From: Bacteroides rodentium JCM 16496
Lineage (GTDB): Bacteria; Bacteroidota; Bacteroidia; Bacteroidales; Bacteroidaceae
Assembly: GCF_000614125.1 (NCBI RefSeq)
Contig: NZ_BAKJ01000032.1
Location: 1 to 58,191 of the forward strand
DNA length: 58,191 bases
Direction: 5' to 3'
Position numbers and translations under genes: made by a program
Shown here: positions 29,281 through 37,633 of the stretch, piece after piece
Layout: the number at the start of each line of letters is the position of its first letter
How positions within the stretch are numbered: position 1 is the stretch's first letter
Notes under the pieces: model-generated
Databases searched by the model: none
Seen by the model: only the letters and a program-made list of their open reading frames with translations
Told to the model about the DNA's origin: nothing

Positions 29281-30594
29281 TTATTTTCCGATGCAATGAT
29301 ATGTGAAACCTTGTTCTTCCATATCTTTCTTGTCGTAAATGTTACGTCCGTCCAATACCAGCGGCTGCTCCATGGTCTTCTTGATGACTGCCCATGAAGG
29401 CAGGCGGAATTCTTTCCATTCGGTCACCAGCATCAGTGCATCTGCATCCAGCGCAGCATCATACATATCTGTTGCATAATAAATACTTTCTCCTATGCGG
29501 CGGCGGCATTCGTTCATGGCAGCCGGGTCGTAGGCACGTACTTTACAGCCGGCCTTCAGCAACTCGTCAATTAATACCAGAGCCGGGGCTTCACGCATGT
29601 CATCTGTTTCGGGTTTAAAGGCCAGCCCCCAAATGGCAATGGTCTTTCCCTCCAAATCATTATTGAAATGCTTCTGCAGCTTTTCGAATAAGATGCTCTT
29701 CTGTTTCTCGTTCACCTCCTCTACTGCATGGAGTACACGCATCTTGTAGCCGTTCAATTCAGCCGTTTTAATCAGTGCTTTTACATCCTTAGGGAAGCAT
29801 GAACCGCCGTAACCTATCCCCGGATAGAGGAACTTGCGTCCGATACGGGTATCCGAACCGATACCGCTGCGCACCATGTTTACATCCGCTCCCACCAATT
29901 CGCACAAATTGGCAATGTCGTTCATGAAGCTGATGCGGGTGGCAAGCATGGAGTTAGCTGCATACTTTGTCATTTCTGCAGAAGGGATGTCCATAAAGAT
30001 GACACGGAAGTTGTTCAGCAGGAATGGTTTGTAGAGCTTGCTCATTATCTTCTTGGCTCGTTCGGACTCTACTCCCACCACTACACGGTCGGGACTCATA
30101 AAATCGTTGATGGCATTACCTTCTTTCAGAAACTCGGGATTCGAAGCGACATCGAAGTCAATGTTCACCCCTCTCTTATCAAGTTCTTCTTGAATGGCAG
30201 CCCGCACTTTTCTGGCAGTACCTACGGGAACGGTACTTTTGGTTACCACCAACACGTATTTCTGCATATTGCGTCCAATGGTGCGGGCAACTTCCAGCAC
30301 GTAGCTCAAGTCGGCACTTCCATCCTCATCGGGTGGTGTGCCTACGGCACTGAACACCACTTCCACCTCATTCAGACAACTCTCCAGAGACGTGGTGAAT
30401 TGCAGGCGTCCCGCCTTCACGTTTCGGCCAACCATTTCTTCCAGTCCATTTTCATAGATAGGAATAACACCCTTTTTCAGCGACTCTATCTTTTCACTGT
30501 TCGTGTCTACGCAAATAACGTTGACACCGATTTCCGCAAAGCAGGTTCCGGTTACCAAACCGACGTATCCTGTACCGACAATGGCTATTTTCAT
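29281..30594 (-). CDS. ugd: UDP-glucose 6-dehydrogenase
   Basis: This 437-residue enzyme oxidises UDP-glucose twice to UDP-glucuronate using NAD+. The N-terminal Rossmann motif is GTGYVGLVTGTCFAEIG (~7-23). The catalytic Cys lies in GYGGSCFPKDVKAL. The central dimerisation helix and the C-terminal domain (IWGLAFKPETDDMREAPALV) are complete. It is the third gene of a wzi-rfbC-ugd operon, 3 bp after rfbC, and so supplies a nucleotide sugar for surface polysaccharide. Confidence 0.95.
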   Translation of the reverse strand: MKIAIVGTGYVGLVTGTCFAEIGVNVICVDTNSEKIESLKKGVIPIYENGLEEMVGRNVKAGRLQFTTSLESCLNEVEVVFSAVGTPPDEDGSADLSYVLEVARTIGRNMQKYVLVVTKSTVPVGTARKVRAAIQEELDKRGVNIDFDVASNPEFLKEGNAINDFMSPDRVVVGVESERAKKIMSKLYKPFLLNNFRVIFMDIPSAEMTKYAANSMLATRISFMNDIANLCELVGADVNMVRSGIGSDTRIGRKFLYPGIGYGGSCFPKDVKALIKTAELNGYKMRVLHAVEEVNEKQKSILFEKLQKHFNNDLEGKTIAIWGLAFKPETDDMREAPALVLIDELLKAGCKVRAYDPAAMNECRRRIGESIYYATDMYDAALDADALMLVTEWKEFRLPSWAVIKKTMEQPLVLDGRNIYDKKDMEEQGFTYHCIGK

Positions 30595-30597
30595 ATT

Positions 30598-31146
30598 TTA
30601 TTCATAATAGGCCGCATCCTTGAACGATACGGCATGTCCGTCTTTATCTGATAATAGAAGCTGCTCCGTGGCAACGGGCCATTCAATGCCGATGGTTTCA
30701 TCGTCAAAACGGATGGATGCCTCGGACTGCGGTGCGTATACGTTGTCTACCTTGTATGTAAAGACTGCTTCATCGCTCAGCACCAGAAAACCGTGGGCAA
30801 AACCACGCGGAATGAAGAATTGTCGCTTGTTCTCTTCACTTAGCTCCACACTGACATGCTTTCCGAAGGTGGGAGAAGATTTTCTTAAGTCGACAGCCAC
30901 GTCCAGCACTTTTCCTTTAATTACACGCACCAGTTTGGCCTGGCTGCAATCGCCCTTCTGGTAGTGAAGGCCGCGCAATACGCCAAAAGAGGACTTGGAC
31001 TCATTGTCCTGGATGAAGTGAACGTCTCCGACATGTGCACGGAACTCCTCTTCCTTAAATGCTTCCATAAAGTATCCGCGGGCATCATGGAATACTTTCG
31101 GCTCAATCAGCCATACGCCGTCAATCTCTGTTTGTATGTAGTTCAT
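30598..31146 (-). CDS. rfbC: dTDP-4-dehydrorhamnose 3,5-epimerase
   Basis: This 182-residue cupin enzyme makes dTDP-4-keto-L-rhamnose in the cytoplasm. The catalytic His is in GVLRGLHYQ, and FIPRGFAHGFLVLSD plus VDNVYAPQSEASIRFDD are family signatures; the length is normal. No rfbA, rfbB or rfbD lies next to it, so the rest of the rhamnose pathway must be elsewhere. It sits between the wzi-like gene (4-bp gap) and ugd. Confidence 0.95.
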   Translation of the reverse strand: MNYIQTEIDGVWLIEPKVFHDARGYFMEAFKEEEFRAHVGDVHFIQDNESKSSFGVLRGLHYQKGDCSQAKLVRVIKGKVLDVAVDLRKSSPTFGKHVSVELSEENKRQFFIPRGFAHGFLVLSDEAVFTYKVDNVYAPQSEASIRFDDETIGIEWPVATEQLLLSDKDGHAVSFKDAAYYE

Positions 31147-31150
31147 TTTC

Positions 31151-32568
31151 TTAAAATGTTTTATGTACTTTCAGTTGGAATCCAAAATTGTCTCCATATA
31201 TCTCTCCCATATCCAATGCAAGGGACGCATTGAAGCACCAGCCCTTCCATTTACGGGGAGTATAGTAAAACGATGCAAAAGTAGAAAAATTTTCTAATAT
31301 ATCGGGTATCGGACGGTGAGGAGTTCCCCAAGTTCTGTTGTGGGACAATTTTGCCACGTATCTCCACTCGCTGCTGATGTCGCCGCTCCATCCCAGATGC
31401 AGGGCCTTGACGCGATTGTACTTGAAACTCATATCGCCATCCTTATTATAGATAGGCGATGCTATCAATGGATTGCTATCGCCATACCCCAATGTGTCCA
31501 TCCTGGGTAGTAACCGTTGTTGTAGTAGTTATCGGCTCCTCCGGTCTTACCTACTACAGAATTCTGCAAACCGTGCAGAGGACCGCTCATATTGGTAGTT
31601 TGGAGATATTCGATAACGATTCCGTTGATGGCTTGTTTATGGTTGGATTTATATTCCACACCCCATAAGCCATCCCAACCGTTGAGCTTGGCCATGGCGG
31701 AGAAGTCATCAAAATGATTGTCCAGATAGGCGCTGATGGAGAAATCTTCCTTAGGACGATAAGTCATTTTGATATATTCGCTGCCCAGGAAATTGCCTTG
31801 GAAAGCCAGATGTTCACCTACCGGTCCATCCTCACGCCCGTGACCGGGGAAAAATACGCGTACGTAATCCTTCCATCCGTTGCCCAAGTCTCCCGATTCG
31901 GAGCCTCCAATCTTGTATCCTCCGAATTGGGTGTCGAGGGTCATTCCGAGTTCCAGTTGCCATTTTCCTTTGGGTATGCCGATACGCAGGAACCCTTCTT
32001 TATGATGGTATTTGATACTCTTGGTGTACCAGTATTTTTCTCCGACTTGTTCCCGCTGGTATTTGTTGTCTGTAAACCATCCGTACGAGATTTCTCCTTT
32101 CAGGCCTAAACGGGGTAGCAACTGTACATACTCGGGGATGCCTATCTGTACTTGTGGTATGGGACGCGCATTGCCCGACCAGGTCATGCCGCCACTGCTC
32201 AGCTCTTGATTCAGCAATGGAGAATTCTGTTCCCGGCTTCCGGCAAAGAATCCGAACCACTTGTAGCGGATGTCTACGTAAGCCTGCTGTATAATGAAGG
32301 AGGTAGTACTGAATCCGGCTGCTGCAACCAAATCCAGTGCTTCTTCAAACTTCCATTTTCCAATTTGGTGTTTGTAGGCTGCTCCTCCACGTATGTAAGT
32401 ATTATTGTCAAGCGAAGTGAGTCCTTGCTGGTTGCTGACCTGCCAAAGAGGGGTATTGTCACCGGTATGCAGGGCTGCTCCATATTCTACGAATGAGGAC
32501 AGCTGCTGTGCCAGCATCGTGTTCTTTTCTATGAACAAGAAAACCATCAGACAGAAGATAATACGCAT
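31151..32568 (-). CDS. Wzi-like capsule assembly outer-membrane protein (one-base frameshift)
   Basis: The gene encodes ~472 residues once one G is added near 31482, turning WGMAIAIH-stop into WGMGDSNPLIASPIYN. A signal peptide (MRIIFCLMVFLFIEKNTMLA) is followed by alternating amphipathic strands rich in aromatic residues and ending in KTF, as expected for an outer-membrane beta-barrel. The NYYNNGYYPGWTHWG stretch is typical of the Wzi family, which anchors capsule polysaccharide. It is first in the operon with rfbC and ugd. A -7 box lies at 32654-32661. Confidence 0.8.
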
Positions 32569-32653
32569 AATAGTCTTTTGTTAAGTGTTTAGGTTTGTAT
32601 ACTCTTGCGAGGGCAATTGTCCTTCTATTCTTGACGAGCATAATTAAACGGTA

Positions 32654-32661
32654 CAAAAGTA
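32654..32661 (-). promoter_or_regulatory. -7 box of the wzi-rfbC-ugd operon
   Basis: The minus strand reads TACTTTTG, fitting TAnnTTTG, 86 bp upstream of the start codon at 32568. No consensus -33 box. Confidence 0.4.
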
Positions 32662-32789
32662 GAAATTTTTCCGGTAAAAAGCCCTTCTCTTGCCGAAAAA
32701 CCTTTTTCAAATACATTTTCAATGTGCAATGTTTATAATTTGTTGATAAGAAAAAAGTCCTGAAACTAGCGTATATCCGATATTTCCGC

Positions 32790-32797
32790 TACTTTTG
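32790..32797 (+). promoter_or_regulatory. -7 box immediately before the HU-SPOR gene
   Basis: TACTTTTG fits TAnnTTTG but ends only 4 bp before the ATG at 32802. Transcription would begin at or next to the start codon, which implies a leaderless or nearly leaderless mRNA. Confidence 0.45.
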
Positions 32798-32801
32798 TAG
32801 C

Positions 32802-33905
32802 ATGATTGAATTAGCACAGCACATAGAAGTATTGTTATTGGAGAACGATTGTGTCATTGTTCCCGGTTTGGGAGGATTTGTAGCCCATTATACTCCGGCA
32901 ATGAGAGTAGCGGAAGAGAATGTTTTTCTGCCCCCTACCCGTATTATCGGTTTCAACCCTCAACTGAAGATGAACGACGGCTTACTTGTACAATCCTATA
33001 TGGCTGTCTATGATACCGATTTTTCTGATGCTACGCGGATTGTAGAAAAAGAAGTAGCTTATATATTCACTGCTCTCCACGAAGAAGGTAAGGTGGATTT
33101 GCCCAATATTGGCGAATTGCGTTACTCCATTCATGGTACTTATGACTTTGCTCCCTATGATCACAAGATAACCACTCCTTACTTATATGGGCTGGATAGT
33201 TTTGAAATGCAGGAACTGGCGGAACTGAAGAAACCGTACATGGAAAAGACCATCCGTTATTCTGTTCCAGTTGTGCCCGAAGACAAAAAGCGAAAGTTTG
33301 AGTTTAAATTCAACCGTTCCTATTTGTCGAATGCAGTTGCCATGATTGCAGTGGTTGCCTTGTTTTTCTTTTTGTCTACACCGATAGAGAATACGGAAGT
33401 GGTTGAAGGAAATTATGCGCAATTACTTCCGAATGAACTTTTTGAGATGATAGAAAAGGAATCCCTTGCCATTAATCCGATTGTTGTCAGCCGGAAGGCC
33501 GACACTCCGAAAGCGTCGGCTCAAAAAAACACGGGGCGGAAGGCAAAGAAAAAAGTGGTTCCGGTTGTTTCTCAGCCTAAGCGGCAGGCGGCAAAAGTGT
33601 CCTCTTCAACATCTGTAACGACGAAGAGTGAAGTTCAAAAGACAACAGCGGGGACTACCGCCCCGTCACTTGCCTCTGCAAAGAAATACCACATCATCAT
33701 CGCCAGTGTAGGCACTGAGAAGGATGCCGAAGCAATGGCAAAGCAACTGATTGAAAAAGGTTACCCTCATGCAAAAGCAATTGTTGGCGATGGTAAAATG
33801 CGTGTCAGCATTGAGTCTTGTGGCACAGAAACAGAAGCATATCAGGCGTTGAACAGAGTTCGCCAGAATGAAACGTATAAGAACGCTTGGGTATTAAAGA
33901 AGTAG
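32802..33905 (+). CDS. HU-CCDC81 and SPOR domain membrane protein
   Basis: This 367-residue protein begins with an HU-like CCDC81 fold typical of Bacteroidota (IEVLLLENDCVIVPGLGGFV). One membrane helix follows (~178-195, AVAMIAVVALFFFLSTPI), then a Lys/Thr/Ser-rich linker and a C-terminal SPOR domain (~290-365, KYHIIIASVGTEKDAEAMA and YKNAWVLKK). SPOR domains bind denuded peptidoglycan at the septum, so it may link the nucleoid or cytoplasm to cell division (inference). The N-terminus is conserved from the first residues, which supports the ATG despite the very close promoter. Confidence 0.85.
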   Translation: MIELAQHIEVLLLENDCVIVPGLGGFVAHYTPAMRVAEENVFLPPTRIIGFNPQLKMNDGLLVQSYMAVYDTDFSDATRIVEKEVAYIFTALHEEGKVDLPNIGELRYSIHGTYDFAPYDHKITTPYLYGLDSFEMQELAELKKPYMEKTIRYSVPVVPEDKKRKFEFKFNRSYLSNAVAMIAVVALFFFLSTPIENTEVVEGNYAQLLPNELFEMIEKESLAINPIVVSRKADTPKASAQKNTGRKAKKKVVPVVSQPKRQAAKVSSSTSVTTKSEVQKTTAGTTAPSLASAKKYHIIIASVGTEKDAEAMAKQLIEKGYPHAKAIVGDGKMRVSIESCGTETEAYQALNRVRQNETYKNAWVLKK

Positions 33906-33963
33906 AAAGTAATCTACCCTTGCTTTATTTTTTAATTCTTTAATTCTTTAATTTTTAACTATC

Positions 33964-34497
33964 ATGAAGCGTATCCGTTGTCCCAAATGTGAGAATTACC
34001 TGACATTCGATGAAACCAAGTATACCGAAGGCCAATCGCTGGTCTTTGTATGTGACCAGTGTAAGAAGCAGTTCAGTATTCGTTTAGGCAAATCAAAGAT
34101 GAAAGCCCCTCAAAAGGAAGAACGTCCGGATGAAGCGGAGTTTAAAGAGGCTTTTGGCAGCATCACGGTCATTGAGAACGTGTTTGGTTTTAAGCAGGTA
34201 CTTCCGTTACAGGAAGGTGACAATATCATAGGCCGGCGTTGCGTGGGAAATGTTATCGATGTACCGATTGAGACTTCGGATATGAGTATGGATCGGCGTC
34301 ACTGTATCATTAATGTAAAGCGCAATAAGCAGGGAGTGTTGATTTATACCTTACGCGATGCCCCTAGCCTGACGGGAACTTTCCTAAATAATGAAATTTT
34401 GGGTGACAAAGACCGCATTCGCATTGAGGATGGAGCCATTGTAACCATTGGTGCCACTACTTTCATATTGCGGGCGGCAGAGCAGGAAAGCCTTTAG
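33964..34497 (+). CDS. Zinc-ribbon plus FHA domain protein
   Basis: This 177-residue protein starts with an MJ0042-type zinc ribbon with two Cys-x-x-Cys pairs (CPKCENYLTF and CDQCKKQF, ~6-33). A forkhead-associated domain follows (~85-172) with the phosphothreonine-binding pattern NIIGRR, then MSMDRRHCIINV and TGTFLNNEIL. It probably reads Ser/Thr phosphorylation in the cytoplasm. It lies 58 bp after the HU-SPOR gene on the same strand, a likely co-transcript. No partner kinase is in the window. Confidence 0.85.
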   Translation: MKRIRCPKCENYLTFDETKYTEGQSLVFVCDQCKKQFSIRLGKSKMKAPQKEERPDEAEFKEAFGSITVIENVFGFKQVLPLQEGDNIIGRRCVGNVIDVPIETSDMSMDRRHCIINVKRNKQGVLIYTLRDAPSLTGTFLNNEILGDKDRIRIEDGAIVTIGATTFILRAAEQESL

Positions 34498-34551
34498 ACA
34501 AAAAAGAGAACTGCGGCTTGATTATTTCCATCAAATGTGATATGAATAAGA

Positions 34552-34668
34552 GGGTCAAAACTCTTTTCACCACAGAGTAACACAGAGTATCTCAGAGTTT
34601 TTGTTGATAATCAACAGTTAAAAATCATTCCTGTGCTACTCTGTGTCCTCTGTGGTGAATTTTGACCC
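34552..34668. repeat. Long imperfect palindromic intergenic repeat (CACAGAG type)
   Basis: GGGTCAAAA...TTCACCACAGAG (from 34552) pairs with CTCTGTGGTGAATTTTGACCC (34648-34668). Inside are further matches (ACACAGAGTA with TACTCTGTGT) and a small GTTGAT/ATCAAC hairpin. It lies between convergent genes and would form a cruciform or a strong RNA hairpin on either strand. The CCACAGAG/CTCTGTGG core is found in dispersed repeats of many genomes. Confidence 0.7.
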
Positions 34669-34687
34669 CCTGTTAAAGTCATAGGAA

Positions 34688-36136
34688 TCAAAGAATACCT
34701 TTTACAGTTTCCTGCATACCTTTTTCTTGGATGGATTTTAAGAAGCAGGTAATCATGTCTGTCAATCCTGGAACGTTATTCAAGTCTCCGTGTTCACCCC
34801 AGATAAGGTCTTTGGCTGCCAATACGCCTTCTGCCACTTTGCGGGTATCCCCCGTTGCCCAAAGGTCTTTCAATAACTGCATGATTTCGGGAGCATCATT
34901 TGGGATGATTTCTGTGCCGTCTGCTCGGGTACCTCCTTTGTAGTACGTGATGATGGCAGCCAGCCCCAATACCAGACCTTTCGGCAGTTCTCCTTTACGT
35001 TTCAAGTAGGTTTTCAGACCGGGAAGGTCACGGGTTTGGTATTTAGGGAAAGAGTTCAGCATGATACTGGTTACGGCATGGTCAACAAAGGGATTGTTGA
35101 AGCGCTCCAATACATCTTCTGCAAACTTTTTCAATTCGTCTTTCGGCAGATTCAACGTTTCCATCAGCTCGTCAAACATCACTTTATGGATGTATTGTCC
35201 GATTATAGGATGCTGGCAGGCATCGCGTACAATATTTACCCCCGACAGATAGGCTACCGGAGACAGTACGGTATGAGGTCCATTCAGCAAGGTTACTTTT
35301 CTTTCGTGGTAAGGTTCTTCGGAAGGAACAAACAATACATTCAGTCCGGCTTTGTCGGCTGGGAATTCTTTGGCGACTTCTTGCGGAGCCTCAATGACCC
35401 ATAAATGGAAAATTTCAGCCTGTACTACCAGGTTGTCATCGTACTGTATTTTTTCTTTTATAGTGGCAATGTCTTTGCGGGGGAATCCTGGAACGATACG
35501 GTCCACCAGTGTTGCATATACACCGCAGGCTTCCTCAAACCAAGTTCTGAACTCATCACCCAACTGCCATAACTCAATGTATTGATAGATTGTCTCCTTC
35601 AACTTGTGACCATTCAGGAAGATGAGTTCGCAGGGGAAAATAATCAGCCCTTTGCTTTTGTCGCCGTTGAATGTCTTGAAGCGATGATACAACAGCTGTG
35701 TCAGTTTGCCCGGATAAGAAGATGCCGGTGCATCTGTCAGCTTACAAGCAGGGTCAAAGGCTATACCGGCTTCTGTTGTGTTGGAAATGACAAAACGCAT
35801 TTCCGGTTGTTCGGCCAATTTCATGAACTCATCGTTTTGAGTATAGGGGTTTAAGGCACGGCTGATTACATCTATCATAGTCAGACTGTTCACGGTTTCT
35901 CCTTTATCCAGACCTTGCAGATTTACATGATAAAGGTCATCCTGGGCATTCAGCATGTCAACCATACCTTTATCAATGGGTTGAACCACTACCACATTGC
36001 TGTTGAAATCGGTCTTTTGATTCATGTTGTAGATAATCCAATCTACAAATGCGCGAAGGAAATTACCTTCACCAAACTGGATAATGCGTTCCGGACGTTG
36101 TGCTTTGGGAGCAGTTTCTTTGTTTAATGCTTTCAT
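34688..36136 (-). CDS. uxaB: Tagaturonate reductase (altronate oxidoreductase)
   Basis: This 482-residue protein matches the UxaB length (483 in E. coli). It belongs to the mannitol dehydrogenase superfamily, with the nucleotide-binding start RIIQFGEGNFLRAFVDWIIY (~17-36), the central FPRKD and the catalytic-lysine region LLNGPHTVLSPVAYLSG. It interconverts tagaturonate and altronate in galacturonate breakdown. It lies 39 bp after the LacI-type regulator gene on the same strand and probably shares its transcript. Its supply of promoter may be affected by the ICE insertion upstream. Confidence 0.92.
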   Translation of the reverse strand: MKALNKETAPKAQRPERIIQFGEGNFLRAFVDWIIYNMNQKTDFNSNVVVVQPIDKGMVDMLNAQDDLYHVNLQGLDKGETVNSLTMIDVISRALNPYTQNDEFMKLAEQPEMRFVISNTTEAGIAFDPACKLTDAPASSYPGKLTQLLYHRFKTFNGDKSKGLIIFPCELIFLNGHKLKETIYQYIELWQLGDEFRTWFEEACGVYATLVDRIVPGFPRKDIATIKEKIQYDDNLVVQAEIFHLWVIEAPQEVAKEFPADKAGLNVLFVPSEEPYHERKVTLLNGPHTVLSPVAYLSGVNIVRDACQHPIIGQYIHKVMFDELMETLNLPKDELKKFAEDVLERFNNPFVDHAVTSIMLNSFPKYQTRDLPGLKTYLKRKGELPKGLVLGLAAIITYYKGGTRADGTEIIPNDAPEIMQLLKDLWATGDTRKVAEGVLAAKDLIWGEHGDLNNVPGLTDMITCFLKSIQEKGMQETVKGIL

Positions 36137-36175
36137 TTTAAAAATGATTTAAATGGTTGATATATAATTTTCTGA

Positions 36176-37237
36176 TTATTCAAACTCAAAGTAAAAGTCT
36201 ATGTTTTCCTTCATCAGTATGTCGATGGGCATGTATTTCACTGCAGTGACCGGTCTTTTAAATACCACATGGTTGCATAAAGTTTTCACGCCACAATAGC
36301 CTTGCAGGCCTGGGCGTTGACCGATGAGAAAGTTTACTTCACCGGTTCTCAGGAACTCTGTGTTTTTGTGTAAAAGGTCATATCCCACAAGTCCCACCAG
36401 CTTCTGCCCCTTTTCGTGCAGATAGCTTGCCACCTGATAAACGCGTGAATTAAAAACAGCCCCCAGTACGGCTTGGGGATGTCCTTTAAAGAAAGTGTCC
36501 AACATTTGTCTGTTGCCGTCAGCATCTTCCTTGTGCAACACAATGTCATGGACAACCAAATCTTTATGTTCCTCGGAAAGGTATTGCATAAACCCCTCGA
36601 GGCGGCGTTGCATCTGGATTTCTGCCGGATTGTTTTTCTGATTGTTCAGGAATAACACAAGTTCCTGCCCTTTTTCATAGCTACGCATCAGAATCTTGGC
36701 AGCAATATATCCGCTGGTTTTGGAATCTTGTCCGATATAACACAAGGCATGCGTCTGTTCGATATTGAAGTCTATAAATGCATAGGGAATATCCGCTTCC
36801 TCCAAATAAGTAGTGAGTTTTATGGTCTCCTCTCGGAAATTCGGGGCAATAAGTACGGCGTCGGCATTTTCCTCCCGGAGCACAGCACATGCTTCTTTAT
36901 AGGAGGATTTGTCCGCATGCCGATAGTACAGATAGCTAACTCCAACATTGAACGACCGTAATTCTTGTGCGGCACGGTCAATTCCCGCTGCTACAGCATG
37001 CCAATAATCATGTTCTATATAATAAGGTATAATGCAGACAATATGATAGCGCTTTTTAGCCGCCAGCCCGATGGCAAACATATTGGGATGATAATCTATC
37101 TCATCGAGCACTTTCCGGACTTTTTCCCTACTGGAAACGGATACGTCTCCACGGTTGTGCAGTACACGGTCTACAGTGCCGGCAGAGACGCCGGCCATAC
37201 GTGCAATGTCTTTAATGGTATAGTTCTTGTTTTCCAT
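36176..37237 (-). CDS. LacI-family transcriptional regulator
   Basis: This 353-residue regulator has an N-terminal helix-turn-helix and hinge (YTIKDIARMAGVSAGTVDRV, ~5-24; KVRKVLDEIDYHPN). A periplasmic-binding-like sensor domain follows, beginning HIVCIIPYYIEHDYWHAVAAG and ending with a sugar-binding C-subdomain. The LacI-type divergence VDRVLHNRGDVS is normal for Bacteroides members. It is adjacent to uxaB and so is likely to control hexuronate use (inference). The gene starts 68 bp from the ICE attachment core; its promoter straddles the ICE junction. Confidence 0.9.
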   Translation of the reverse strand: MENKNYTIKDIARMAGVSAGTVDRVLHNRGDVSVSSREKVRKVLDEIDYHPNMFAIGLAAKKRYHIVCIIPYYIEHDYWHAVAAGIDRAAQELRSFNVGVSYLYYRHADKSSYKEACAVLREENADAVLIAPNFREETIKLTTYLEEADIPYAFIDFNIEQTHALCYIGQDSKTSGYIAAKILMRSYEKGQELVLFLNNQKNNPAEIQMQRRLEGFMQYLSEEHKDLVVHDIVLHKEDADGNRQMLDTFFKGHPQAVLGAVFNSRVYQVASYLHEKGQKLVGLVGYDLLHKNTEFLRTGEVNFLIGQRPGLQGYCGVKTLCNHVVFKRPVTAVKYMPIDILMKENIDFYFEFE

Positions 37238-37304
37238 CTTGAAGTGTGTTGCCTAAGGCGGTAAAGGTGAGACGTCTAAAGCTTAAATATTATAAATATT
37301 CGCC

Positions 37305-37314
37305 GCAAAGTTAC
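37305..37314 (-). other. attL core of a CTnDOT-type ICE
   Basis: The minus strand reads GTAACTTTGC, an exact match to the IntDOT core consensus GTANNTTTGC. It is the only match between the LacI gene and int and lies 320 bp before the int ATG, the right place for the element's left end. The right end is outside the window. Confidence 0.75.
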
Positions 37315-37337
37315 TACAAAAAAGTGAAATGCGGAAA
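37306..37337 (-). promoter_or_regulatory. Hybrid LacI-gene promoter spanning the ICE junction
   Basis: On the minus strand the attL core contains TAACTTTG (37306-37313), a perfect -7 box for the LacI gene. Twenty bp upstream, inside the ICE, is TTTC (37334-37337), a one-mismatch -33 box. The stretch 37315-37633 holds no gene; it should contain the integrase arm-type sites, and a GTTAC/GTAAC inverted pair is visible near 37437-37454. Confidence 0.5.
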
Positions 37338-37633
37338 GATATAGTGATAGAATTGAGTTACAAGGGTTTTGGTTGAAGTGGCGATAATCCGTGAAGCCAT
37401 TACAATCCCTGCCGAAGCCAAATCCTGACGCCGCTACGTTACTTGTTCGTAACCATGCCCGAAAATGCGACAAACGGGTACGAATAGCGAAACAAGGCTC
37501 TAAGGAATAGTGAGTTATCCATAACTCATGCGAAAAATCAGGTTACGGAAAAAGATTGCGCCGTTCCTCCCCGTTTTGCGTACCAACACCGGACTCTTCA
37601 CCAACTAATTTTGAAACCCAAAAATTAAGGACA

